Assembly (NCBI GenBank): GCA_025403435.1
Contig: CM046353.1
Coordinates: forward strand, 19,679,875 to 19,743,874
Source of the DNA: Artocarpus heterophyllus
Taxonomy: Eukaryota > Streptophyta > Magnoliopsida > Rosales > Moraceae
Direction: 5' to 3'
DNA: 64,000 nt
A program made the translations under genes and the position numbers. Under the pieces are notes generated by a model. The model saw nothing but the letters and a program-made list of their open reading frames with translations, had not been told where the DNA came from and ran no database searches. Shown in pieces: positions 12,107-22,965 of this stretch (position 1 is the first letter of the stretch; the number at the start of each line of letters is the position of its first letter).

Positions 12107-13313
12107 CTTGGATGGTAAGTTTTCTAATGGTGAGATGATGGAATGTAAGATAAAAATAATTGGTAAGGAAAGATGGAATTTATCCTTAAGCCGATTATGA
12201 AAATCCTAAGGGGATGCGACACATCATGATATGTTGTGGACACTTAGCTAATTTAGAGCTTCGTAATTTTATATAGTTTGAGAGTATAGTTTTAAGCTTT
12301 TAGTGGAGTAGTGTTAGAGTTAATAATTATAAAATGTGTATCTAGGATATTATATTTTACAATTATTGGAGGTTGAACTATATAAGTCCATTAAGTTCCT
12401 TTTGCTAGCTCATAATAAATCCTGTAACGATACAACATGCTTTTATAATAAATTTGTGACTTATATTAAATTATTATATTGGTTGAAATTTAATAGGATC
12501 ATATAATTCTTGTTTGTTTATCTGTTGAATTAATTTATTATAAATTAAAAATTAATTTAGCGTAAACTTGTTGAATTATCAAAAATATTTATTTTCCTAG
12601 AGATTATCTAGATATGACTATTTTAATTAGATAACTTCTCTATTGGGTTATTTGAATTAAAATTGAGGTTCTATCCAAAGAATCTTGAGTGAAAAATAAA
12701 AGATTCTTAGGGTTCATATTATCATAAGTTCGACAGGCTGATCAGTTAGTTTGGCCTGCTGATGGAGCACGTTCGGCAAACCAATCAATTAGTTCAGCTT
12801 GCCAATCTAATGATAATTTAATAATGTGTTTTTTATGCAATTTTATTAGAAATTCATCCATATTTGAATTTTTGAGGCCTTATCTGATAATGACCAACCT
12901 TGGGGATGACCTTTTTAAATAGGAAGTGAGTTTTCTAAGTTATTTAGATCAGTTGAGAAGTTAAGAGTAAGTACTCTTGTATTAGATACTCTGAAACTCC
13001 CTAAGAGCCATTGTTCACAATCACGAACCTTTGCTTTGGATCTTCTCAATTGATTGGAAAGAGAGTACCGGTGGAAGAGCAGTACGACTTATACCCACAC
13101 ATATTTTGGTCGTGGATAAAGAATAGCAAAGAAGACCAATTGGTTGAAGCTTTTTTGGAACGTTCCTCTCTTCACAGATTGTAGGAGCTCTTCAGCAAAC
13201 AAAGGTTAGTAATATCTGGTTAATTTATGTATATAGCATGTCAAACTTGTGTTCTAGAAAATCCTCTTATTTAAAAAAATTTAAAATTCTATTGCGTACA
13301 TGTTTTTCCAACA
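12107..13313 (+). repeat. Truncated Copia LTR (B1), 3' part only
   Basis: From CCTTGGATGGTAAG to TTTTTCCAACA it follows the second half of the C1 LTR (about 16025-17318), including the downstream signal GGTTGGAAAGAGAGT at about 13055. The first 0.7 kb is missing. Diverged units of the 22-bp repeat lie at about 12730-12810. No primer-binding site follows; Gypsy G5 sequence begins at once. It is closest to B2 (25425-27415), for example in the shared ATTATAAAATGTGTATCT. Confidence 0.82.
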
Positions 13314-15334
13314 TTAACGTCCTCAGCCCAAATGTAGACTTGCTTTAATCATTCACCAACATAGGTTGGCTCATCAAGCGGTATCTCCTCCACAATGTGC
13401 TTCTCAAATGATTCATAATATGGCTTGAGTCTATGTCCATTCACCTAGAACTCCTTTCCTATCTTCATGTTCTTGATTTTAGCTGCACCATGAGGGAAAA
13501 CATTTGTGACAATAAATGATCCTACCCAATCAGAACATAACTTACTTAGAGATGACTTAATGCATGAGTGGAATAGAAGGACTCTCTGTCCCACTGAAAA
13601 AGTCTTGTGTGAGATCATCTTGTCATGGAGCGCCTTAATCTTCTCCATGTACATTTTTGAACTCTCGTAGGCCTCTTTTCTTAACTCCCTAAATTCTTGC
13701 AATTGAAGCTTCTTTTGTTCACTTGCAGCATCCATTACTATGTTGCATTGCTTCACTACAAAAAAATGCTTTTTGTTCTAAGCCAACTAGAAGATGACAT
13801 AGCTTACCATAAACCAACCTGTATAGAGACATTCTAATGGGTGTCTTGTATGTAGTCCTGTAAGCCCAAAGTGCCCCATCGAGCCATGAATTCCAATCTT
13901 TCTGATTTAGATTAGCCATCTTTTCAAGAATAGATTTCACTTCTCGGTTAGACACCTCAACTTGCCCACTTGTTTGTTGATGGTATGTGGTAGAGACTCT
14001 ATATGTAATGTTGTATTTCCTTGACAATGCTTCTACCGACCTGTTACAAAAATGTGTAGCTCTGTTGCTGATCATGGTACTTGGTGTTTCAAACCTTGCA
14101 AAGGTGTTGGACCACAAAATCTACAACAACCTTACAATTGTCAACTTTAGATAGCTTTTACTTCCATCCATTTTTGAGACATAATCCATAGCCAAGATAA
14201 TATAAATGTACCAAAAGTAGAAAAAAGGTTCCTATGAAATCAATGCCCCAAACATTAAAGATTTCAACAACTAGAATGGGGGTTTATGGTATTTGATTTT
14301 GGATGCCCATATTACCTATTCTTTGACAACAATCACAAGAGGTAAGAATCTTAGAAAAGTGATGGCCAATAAAAACCACAGTCAAGGACCTTAAGGGCTA
14401 TCCTTTTTGGTCCAAAATGCCAACCACAAGCATATGAGTGAGAAAAGACAAGAATTGAATTAAATTCAGTTTTAGGTATGCATCTTCTAATCACTTGATT
14501 GGAGCAATGTTTTAATAAGTATGTATCATTCCAAATGTAGTGCTTTACTTGGGTTTTGATCTTGTCTCTTTGGGCACATGTCAACTCATCTAGCAACTTT
14601 TTGGTGGCCAAATAATTAATAATATTTGCATACCATGGAAGTGCTATTTTGACTATGAGAAGTTGCTCATCTGGGAAGTTTTCTTGCAGTGATGGAGCAT
14701 CTTCTTCATGAACAAGGCAGTTGAGATGATCCACCACTAAGTTCTTGGTTCCCTTCTTGTCTTTGATCTGTAAGTTGAATTCTTATAAGAAAATAATCCA
14801 CCTTATAAGTCGAGGCTTTGCATCCATCTTCGTGAGGAGGTACCTAAGAGCGATATGGTCAAAGAAAATAGTTACTCTTTTGTACAAATAAGACCTGAAT
14901 TTTTCTAAAGCAAAAATAACTGCCAAAAGCTCTTTTTTTGTGGTGGAATAATTGAGTTAGGCATCATTCAAGGTTCAAAAGCGTAGTAGATAGCGTGTGG
15001 AAGCTTCCCAACATGTTGCCTTAAAATAGCTCTAATGGCATTATCACTTGTGTCACACATGCTCTCAAAAGGCAGATCCAAATTTAGAGGTTGGATCACA
15101 GGGGTTGAAGTCAAGAGCTCCTTCAACTTCCCAAAAGCTACCTTACATTTGCCATCAAAATCAAAAGCCACATCTTTTTGGAGTAACCTGCCTGTATAAG
15201 GGCAATGCTCTTTGAGAAATCTTTGATAAACTTGCATTAAAAACCTAAATGGCCAAGAAAAGAATGAATCCTTGTACATTTGTGGGAGGTGGTAAGGATC
15301 GTACAAGGTCTATTTTAGATTTATCAATCTTAAT
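13314..15334 (-). pseudogene. Gypsy pol (G5), 3' portion: RT end, RNase H, integrase
   Basis: On the minus strand this continues the RT at 24964-25430 after removal of the inserted Copia. From 15334 down it reads IDKSKIDLVRSLPPPTNVQG, then an RNase H-type block (FDFDGKCKVAFGKLKELL, CDTSDNAIRAILRQ) at 15306-14968. The integrase zinc-binding region (WNDTYLLKHC...IRRCIP) is at 14737-14351 and the core ([43 protein letters not shown]) at 14117-13740. The C-terminal region (GQRVLLFHS...MKIGKEF, then VNGHRLKPYYE) runs to about 13370. The wording is that of the Athila/Tat group, different from G1-G4. Several frameshifts and stops make it inactive. Confidence 0.88.
15330..15334. repeat. Target-site duplication of C1, left copy (TTAAT)
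   Basis: TTAAT immediately precedes the TG of the C1 5' LTR and recurs immediately after the CA of the 3' LTR at 24964-24968. Five bases is the usual length for Copia integration. Confidence 0.93.
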
Positions 15335-16715
15335 TGTTAGACATGTATGCCCTAAGGAGTAAAAATGTAATAAGTTTTTGGAGACATTTTTATCAATAAA
15401 TAATTTATTTATTGTTTATATACCAAATCTTGTCCCCTTTATGTTCATCTTTGTTGAATGTATGTTAAGCAAACAAAAGTCTAAGACTGTCGGTCTAAAC
15501 CTTAAGAATTGGGCATATGATGGACAAATTATGCAGGAGACACGATTCTTAAGGTAATGGTCTAAATCGTAAGATCCACAATCGAGGGAATAATGTTGGG
15601 TACTTTATTCATGTAAAAATTATTATGTTGTCTATATCCCAATTGGGAGATGGTTTGTCTTGACCATCGGAGGTGGACTCCGTGAATAGAAACATTAGCA
15701 CGTTGTCATAGGTGACAATGTGTTGGATCGGGACTGAAAGTGAATTGATTTGGATTGTATCTTAATCTTGAGATGAATAGTGGGTCTGTTGTCTTGACTT
15801 GTATCTTTTGATATACCAAAGGGTGACACCCACATCTTAATAGTGGTATGCATGCCGGTACGTTGGAGGCATGACTCTTAATAGCGTAGACGTGTTATTC
15901 ATAGATATGGAATCCATAGCTCCTCTTTAGGAGTAGTGATATCCTCTTATATGCGTTATCTTGTAATTGAAAAACTAGAGCACTCAACCATTTGGATACA
16001 TAGGTGTAACCGAATGGGATGCTGTCTTTGGATGGTAAGTTTTTCGATGGTGAGATAATAGAACGTAAGATAAAAATAATCAGGAAGGTAAGACAGAACT
16101 TGTCCTTAAGTCGATCATGGATTATCATATGGGATACAATACACTATGATATGTCATGGAGACTTAGCTATACGGGCTTCGTAATTCTATGTAGTTCAAG
16201 AGTGTAGCTCCAAGCTTTTAGTGGAGTAGTGTTGGAGTTGATAATTATGAAATGTATATTTGGGATATTGGGTTTCATAATTATCGGGAGCTTGTACTAT
16301 ATAGGTCCATTTGGTTCCCTTTGCTAGCTCACAAAATCCTGTAATGATACGGTGTGCTTTTCCAATAATTGGTGACTTATGTTAGATTTATTAGATTGGT
16401 TGAAATTAGGAAGAATCAAATAATTCATGTCCGTTTATCGGTTGAATTAATTTTGTGATAAAATTAATTCAAGATAAACTTGTTGAATTATTGGGATCGG
16501 ATAATTCTTGTATGTTTATCGGTTGATTTAATTTTTTTGATAAATTAGATCCAGATAAGCTTGTAGAATTATTAGGAATTCATTTATTTTCCTAGAGATT
16601 ATCTAGATAAAGTTGTTTTAATTAGATAACTTTTCTATTGTGTTATTTGAATTAAAACTAAGACTTTATCCTATAGAATCTCAGGTGGAAAATAAAAGAT
16701 TCGCTAAGCTTTTTA

Positions 16716-16802
16716 TTCGACAGTTCGGCATGCGGATCCACGTGTTTGGCCTGTCGATGGGCGTGTTCAGCTTACCAATTATGCAGTTTGGCCTGCTGAT
16801 GA
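16716..16802 (+). repeat. Four-unit 21-bp repeat in C1 5' LTR
   Basis: The core (GGCA, GGCC, AGCT, GGCC) of successive units starts at 16727, 16748, 16769 and 16790, a strict 21-bp period. The matching site in the 3' LTR (24401-24450) is shorter by exactly 42 bp, which is two units. Confidence 0.85.
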
Positions 16803-16918
16803 GCGAAGGATAAGATCACGTATTTTTACGCGGATCTTATCAGATATTGATCCGAATTTGATTCTGATTCAAATTTTTTAGCCCTAATCTAATAAGGGCT
16901 GACCCTAGACCCTACCTC

Positions 16919-16926
16919 TATAAATA
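16919..16926 (+). promoter_or_regulatory. TATA box of C1 5' LTR
   Basis: TATAAATA in CCTCTATAAATAGGGAG is conserved at the same place in the 3' LTR (24564-24571). In the solo LTR it is TATAAAAA (62059-62066). It lies about 400 bp before the LTR end and is the likely promoter of the element transcript. Confidence 0.75.
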
Positions 16927-17320
16927 GGGAGTAAGTCACATAAGTTATTCAGATCAATTGAGAGATTAAGAGTGATACTCTGCTAGTGAGAATCTGAAAA
17001 CTCCCTGAGAGCTCTTGTTCATAAATCATGAACACTTGCTTTGGGTTCTCTCAATTGGTTGGAAGGAGAGTCACCTGGTGGAAGAGCTATACGTGTGAGC
17101 CCACACTCACTCCGATAGTGGATAGAGAATAGCAAAGAAGACCAGTTGGTTGAGGCTCTTCTGGAATGTTACTTCTCTTCACTGATTGTAGGAGCTTTTT
17201 AGCATACAAAGATTAGTAAGATATGGTTAATTTATGTATATAGTATGTCAAACTTGTGTTTTAGAAAATACTCTGATATAAAATTTTTAAAATTCTATTG
17301 CATAGTATTTTTTCAACAAT

Positions 17321-17334
17321 TGGTATCAGAGACC
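17321..17334 (+). other. Primer-binding site of C1
   Basis: TGGTATCAGAGACC starts two bases after the LTR. It matches the initiator methionine tRNA 3' end over TGGTATCAGAG. Confidence 0.88.
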
Positions 17335-17836
17335 GATTTTTATATAAATTTACGAGTTTGTGATCATACTATATGTATAATTTTTTTGATCTTAATCTCT
17401 CCTACGCTTGAATTTAATTTTATAGAAAGTTGGCACTCTAGGTCTCTATATATTATATATATTGTCATGGATTATGTGGTGAATATTTATTAATTAATTA
17501 TGGTTGATTAAATAGTTATTTAATTATTTATTAATTAATTAATTTATACCGGTTATGGTTTCTTAGAGGTTAGAATGTGTATCTAGGTTTTTCATATAAT
17601 TGGATGGCGGACTATCATCACCATCTATGAATTCTTATTTATTTTTAAATTTGTAAGAATCTTGTAATTAAATAATTATTCGGAGAAGACTGATCTAGAA
17701 AGCGGATCTAGAAGAATGATGATAGCGCACCCAGGTATTTCTTGAGTCTCTAATTTTATGTTTTTAAATTGTTGAAAATAAAATTGATGAATTGCATTAA
17801 AAATTGTATTTTCTGGAATGGGAGATTTATGCTCGG

Positions 17837-18070
17837 TCGGCATGCCGAACCTCAAAATTTGACAGGCCGATGGTCGTAGATCGGCAGGCCAGACATGAGG
17901 TTCGGTAGGCCAACAGCGGGATGAAAATCAGGAGGCTCTGGTAGCAGGCTGAACTTTTAGTTCGGCAGGCCGATCTTTCATGAGTCAGCAGGCCGATCCT
18001 CTAGATCGACAGACCGATGGGTCGTGACCGGTAAGCCGATCACCCAGATCGGCCTCTCGACCGAGAGCTG
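17837..18070 (+). repeat. 22-bp palindromic-core repeat array in C1 leader
   Basis: There are about ten degenerate units of TTCGGCAGGCCGAA plus an 8-10 bp spacer. The second half-site (GCCGA or variant) starts at 17844, 17866, 17888, 17909, 17948, 17969, 17992, 18013 and 18035. Spacing is 21-23 bp except one double step of 39 where a unit has decayed. The arms TTCGGC and GCCGAA are perfect inverted repeats with a 2-base centre. Stops in all frames make it non-coding. Confidence 0.88.
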
Positions 18071-18984
18071 GAAATTTTTCCAGAAAAGGTGTAGTTTTCA
18101 ATACAGTTTTAATTTTGTTTTTGGGACAATTCTGATAAACATTAAATTTGGATATGACCGAAAATATGAAGTATTTGATTCATATGGGATTGAAAACTTG
18201 AAGATAGACATTACATGAAGAATGATACAGCTTGAGGATTCAAGGATGAAGAATCGATAATATGTCTCAATTATTCTCTTGTAATCTTAGTTTTCTATTC
18301 TCTAGGGTGGAACCATAATATTATGGTTATTTATTATTTTGCTTGTAGCTTGCTTGATTGCTTTACTTGTCTATATTATCATATGATTTGTCATGTATAT
18401 TGACAGCATTTCATATAGAATAGGGAGTGCCGTTCATATTAAAATTGTTCATGTATGATCTTAAAATAAAACCTTGATTTCAAAAGATTAAGTGGGAGAA
18501 GGTTTTTGAAGAGAGGACCTAAGGCCTCCATCGTTGGTCCATAGGCGGAACATGGTGGTCCCGACCCTTAGGAAGGGATTTTTATCATGTACTAGATTGG
18601 ATCTCTGAGAGGATAATGCATTTTAGCATGATTTATGGTTGTACACCCCTAGGTGGTGATTATAAATCATGGATAAAATATTGAAATGATGGTTATATAC
18701 TCACATTAATTTTATTATAAACCTCCCCTAGGAGCTTTAATGGCCAAAGAAACGATTATTAATATATGCTGAATCATACGGGTCTTAGATGGCATAAATT
18801 AATAAGGAGGGCATCTGTGTTCCTAATTGAATTTGGCATGACTCCTCGAGGAGCTTGTTGAATTCTGAGTTGGGAATTATCGTTGTAAGGTTGTGATATT
18901 TTTAAGGTTTTGACACATAAACACATTTGTATTTTTTTACATGATTGTGTTATCTTACTAATTTATTGTTATATGTTTGCTTAT

Positions 18985-19857
18985 GTTTGGTATATGATTC
19001 TTTATTGTAGATTAAAAATATCTAAAAACGCTTTATCTTTGATACTTGACAAAAACCTATTAATCGGAGAGAATTATAATGATTGGAAATGGAACCTGGA
19101 TATTGTCTTTTCCTTTAAGAAACTGAAATATGTACTGACAACCCCTTGTCCTCCCGAGCCTATGGGAGACTAAACTAATAAGCAATTCCAAGCATATGAT
19201 CACTGGAAAGATGCTAATGATCAAGCCCGCTGCTATGTTATGGCTAACATGAATAACGTGCTACAGGCTCAACATCAAGATTATGAGACTGCGAAGCAGA
19301 TGTTAGATAATCTTGAGGATATGTTTGGAGGCCAAGCCATAACAAAGCAGCAAGGGGCACTTCAAAAACTTCTTAACTATAAGTAGAGGCCGAGGACATC
19401 TATAAAGGAGCACATGATGTTGGTCATGGCTTACCTCGTTGAGGCTCAAACCAATGGAGCCGACATTGAAGCTGAAACTCAAATGACTATGGTCTTTGAG
19501 ACTCTGTTAAAGGAATTTATTCCATTTAGAGCTACTTTTAATTTAAGCAATAGACGGGATATGACCTTAACACAATTATGAAACGGTTACAGGAGTTTGA
19601 ACTACTGATAAGGGAGTCTCCTATGGGTGGAGAGGCCAACATGGTAGCTGCTTCTGGTTCCAATCACAACTCTATGAATGGAAAGAAGCAAAGGGCCAAG
19701 AATGGGAAGTCTTCTATTCCTGGTAGCACCAAGAGCAAGAAAAAGAAGAAGAAGAACCCAAAGAAGCTTAAGTGCTTCTTCTGTGGGAAGGTCGGACATA
19801 TGAAGAAGCATTGCAAGGACTTCCTTTCCAAAGGAGGTAGGTGTCATCTTTTGTATT
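18985..19857 (+). pseudogene. Copia gag (C1), with internal stops
   Basis: Readable blocks are ENYNDWKWNLDIVFSFKKL at about 19070-19125, WKDANDQARCYVMANMNNV (19205-19260), NLEDMFGGQAITKQQGALQKL (19310-19375) and SIKEHMMLVMAYLVEAQTNG (19396-19460). A frame change near 19575 leads to the lysine-rich nucleocapsid with zinc knuckle CFFCGKVGHMKKHC at about 19773-19815 (CX2CX4HX4C complete). Stops at about 19171 and 19384 break the chain. The TAG at 19384-19386 is CAG in C2. No convincing start codon is preserved. Gag packages the element RNA. Confidence 0.88.
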
Positions 19858-21178
19858 TAGAAACTTGTTTGGTTGAGGAATCTAGTGACATTTGGGTCAT
19901 AGATTCTAGTGCAACTAATCATGTTTATGTTTCTCTGTAGGGGTTCAAAGAAACGAAAAGGCTGTTACATGAAGACTTCACGCTTCGGATGGACGATAGA
20001 TCCTTGGTCTCAGGGGAAGCAGTGGGAGACATCCATTTTTATTTTGATAATTATAGGAATTTATTTTTGCAAGATTGTTTTTATGTTCCTAAATTTAAAA
20101 GGAATTTAATTTTTGTAGCTTGTTTATTCAAAGACTCCTATTTAGTTTCTTTTAATGATAAAGTGGTGATTCGTAAAAACAAATCTTTTATCTGTTCTAG
20201 ATGGATGCAAAATAATCTATATTTTATCAAACCTAAGATGGACTTATTGCTTAATGTTGAGATGAATGATAATAACTCTAAAAGACTTAAAACTTCTCAC
20301 TCTAATAAGACTTATCTTTGGCATTTGCGCCTTGGTCACATTAACCTGAATAGGATTCAAAGGATGGTAAGGGATGGACCTTTAAGTCACTTAAAGGTGG
20401 AATCTATACCTCAATGTGAATCTTGTTTGGAGGGGAAAATGACCAAAAGACCATTCGGGAAGGGCAATAGGGTTGAAAGGGTTCTAGAACTTGTGCATAG
20501 TGATGTTTGCGGACCGATGAACATCCAAGCACGAGGAGGGTATGAGTAGTTCGTCACTTTTATTGATGATTACTCAAAATATGGGTATACGTACCTGATG
20601 CACCACAAAAGCAAAACTTTTGACAAGTTCAGGGAGTTTCAGGTTGAAGTGGAAAAGCAATTGGTTAGACCCATAAAGGCACTTCGATTCGATCGAGGTG
20701 GAGAACACCTTTCGGATGAGTTCTTGGGACACTAATTAGAGAATGGGATTTTGTCCCATTTGACTGTGCCGGGCACTCTGCAGTAGAATGGCGTAGCGGA
20801 GAGAAGGAATAGGACTTTGTTCGACAGTCAGGTCCATGATGAGTTATTCATCATTGCCTTCATCCTTTTAGGGATATGCACTACAAACCGCATGTTATCT
20901 TTTGAACAATGTGCTTCAAAATCAGTCCCTAAAACTCCTCACGAGTTATGGATGGGTAGGAAGACATCCTTAAACCATATTCGCATATGGGGATGTCCGG
21001 CTCATGTCCTTTTTAAGGATCCAAATAAGTTGGAAGCACATTCAGAAGTTTACGTATTTGTAGGATATCCAAAAGGGACTAAAGGGGGTTATTTCTATAA
21101 CCCAAAGGAAAATAAAGTCGTGGTTTCAAGTAATGCAACTTTCCTCAAGGAGAGTTACATAGACGACTTTAAATCTTG
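19858..21178 (+). pseudogene. Copia protease and integrase region (C1)
   Basis: The protease block WVIDSSATNH (about 19893-19922) has DSS where the family active site is DSG. A TAG stop follows at 19938-19940. The GAG-pre-integrase/zinc region (PKFKRNLIFVACLF, HLRLGHINLNRIQRMV, CESCLEGKMTKRPFGK) covers 19989-20470. The integrase core has LVHSDVCGPM, FIDDYSKYGY and LRFDRGGEHLSDEF, so the DDE residues are recognisable, but stops interrupt it at about 20547, 20733 and 20784 (the last in Q-NGVAER, where the family has glutamine). The C-terminal part (KTPHELWMGRKTSLNHIRIWGC, VFVGYPKGTKGGYFYNPKENK) ends at 21178. Inactive. Confidence 0.9.
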
Positions 21179-21349
21179 AAGCAAAGTGGTTCTTGAGGAC
21201 TTAAGGAGTGATTCGATCACTCTAGAGGTTTCGAATGAAACTGTTCCGATCAGTGTAGAAAAACCAAACAAACCTGAATAACAACCTGAGGGGCTTCGCG
21301 TAGTGGGAGGATCGGGCGTCAACCTGAGAGGTATATGTTCAATGGGGAG

Positions 21350-22951
21350 GTCTTTTTGGCTGAACCGGATGAACATGACAGGGATCCTTATACTTACGCA
21401 AAAGCTATGGAGGATGTTGATTCAAAACTTTGGATAGAGGCCATGAACATTGAGATGAGGTCTATGGAGACTAATCAGGTATGGGAGCTTGTGAATCTTT
21501 CTAAAGGGGTAAAACCCATAGGGTGTAAGTGGATCTACAAGAGGAAAAGAGGAGTGGATGGAACGATTGACTAGACTAGTAGCTAAGGGTTATATGCAAA
21601 AGGAAGGAATCAATTATGAGGAAACATTTTCGCCTGTAGCCATGCTTAAGTCCATCCAGATTCTATTGTCTACAGCTGCCGCTCTTGACTACGAGATTTG
21701 ACAGATGGATGTCAAGACGGCTTTTCTGAATGGCTATCTTGATGAGTCCATTTATATGGCACAACTAGACTGGTTCAAGGTCAAGGGTCAAGAGAGTAAG
21801 GTTTATAAGCTACTAAAGTCAATTTATGGACTTAAGTAGGCTTCTCGTTCTTGGAACATAAGATTTGATCAAGTGATCAAGACTTATGGGTTCTCACAAA
21901 ATGTGGATGAGCCATGTGTTTACAAACACATTAAGGATGAGAAGGTGGTTTTTCTAATGCTTTATGTAGATGACATTCTGTTAATTGGCAATGACAATGG
22001 GGCATTGTCATCGATCAAATTATGGTTGACCAAGCAGTTTGACATAAAGGACTTGGGTAAGGCTAATTTTGTTCTCGGTATCTAGATCTTTCAGGATGAG
22101 AAGAACAAAATGATAGCTTTGTCCCAAGCCGGTTACATAGATAAAATTCTCAAGAGGTTTACAATGTAGGATTCCAAGAAAGGTGGGCAAACATCTAGGT
22201 CTGGAATTACTCTTTCTAAGAAAGACTCTCTAAAGTCTTATGAAGAAAGAGAATACATAAAGAAGGTACCTTATGCTTCGGCAGTGGGTAGTCTCATGTA
22301 TGCCATGCTTTGCACACGACCGGATATTAGTTATGCGGTCGGGATTGTAAGTCGATTTCAGCAGATCCAGGACCGAACCATTGGGTTGCGGTAAAGCATA
22401 TTTTCAAATACTTGAGAAGGACTCGAGGCTATATGCTTGTATATTCAGGTGAGGACTTGACTCCTCTAGGATATACTGACTTGGATTTTTAATCCTATCT
22501 GGATTCTAGGAAATCGACTTTGGGTTTTGTGTTTACTCTAGGCTACAGTGCCATCAGTTGGAGAAGTGTAAAGCAAGATTGCACATCAGATGCAATGATG
22601 GAGGCTGAGTATGTGGCAGCTAGTGATGCTTCAAAAGAAGCAGTGTGGCTCTGCAAGTTCCTTAGGAATCTAGAGGTAGTTCCTAGTATGGATAAGACGG
22701 TATCACTATACTGTGATAACAGTGCAGAGGTAGCTAATGCTAAGGAACCAAGATTTCATAAGAAGAGTAAGCATATTGATCAGAAGTATCATGTGATAAA
22801 GGACTTCGTTGAGGACAAGCATGTCACGATGTGCAAGATCGCATTAGAGGACAATTTAGCTGATCTATTTACACAAACACTTACTAGGAGAGTCTTCGAG
22901 AGGCATGTGGAAGCTATAGGGATGCGAGATTTGTCATATTTACTCACTTAG
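21350..22951 (+). pseudogene. Copia reverse transcriptase and RNase H (C1)
   Basis: RT starts with WIEAMNIEMRSMETNQVWELV (about 21432-21495) and runs through [29 protein letters not shown] and the catalytic LMLYVDDILLIGND at about 21957-22000, so the YVDD box is intact. TAG stops lie at 21837-21839, 22083-22085 and 22167-22169, all at positions where relatives have glutamine; C3 keeps CAG at the site matching 22167. RNase H (SVKQDCTSDAMMEAEYVAASDASKEAVWL, YCDNSAEVANAKEP, HIDQKYHVIKDFV) is open from 22520 to the TAG after LSYLLT at 22951. The order integrase-RT-RNase H is diagnostic of Copia. Confidence 0.92.
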
Positions 22952-22952
22952 T

Positions 22953-22965
22953 ACAAGTGGGAGAT
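22953..22965 (+). other. Polypurine tract of C1
   Basis: AAGTGGGAGAT directly precedes the 3' LTR. It would prime second-strand synthesis. The same tract is present in C3 (50089-50101) and, on the minus strand, in C4 (56402-56412). Confidence 0.8.

Larger units (their letters stand above)
15335..17318 (+). repeat. 5' LTR of Copia C1
   Basis: It begins TGTTAGACATG and ends TTTCAACA. Compared with the 3' LTR it lacks about 45 bp near 15747 (a segment containing CAAATCGATTCACTTTAGAC) but has two more 21-bp repeat units (16716-16802). Confidence 0.95.

Noticed and set aside
13752..13768. CACTACAAAAAAA, resembling a CACTA transposon end
   Set aside because: It lies inside Gypsy G5 integrase, and the coding reading continues on both sides with only a frameshift; there are no subterminal repeats next to it.
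17321..17334. tRNA gene
   Set aside because: The tRNA-like match is the short primer-binding site of a retrotransposon; no cloverleaf is present here or at the other primer sites.
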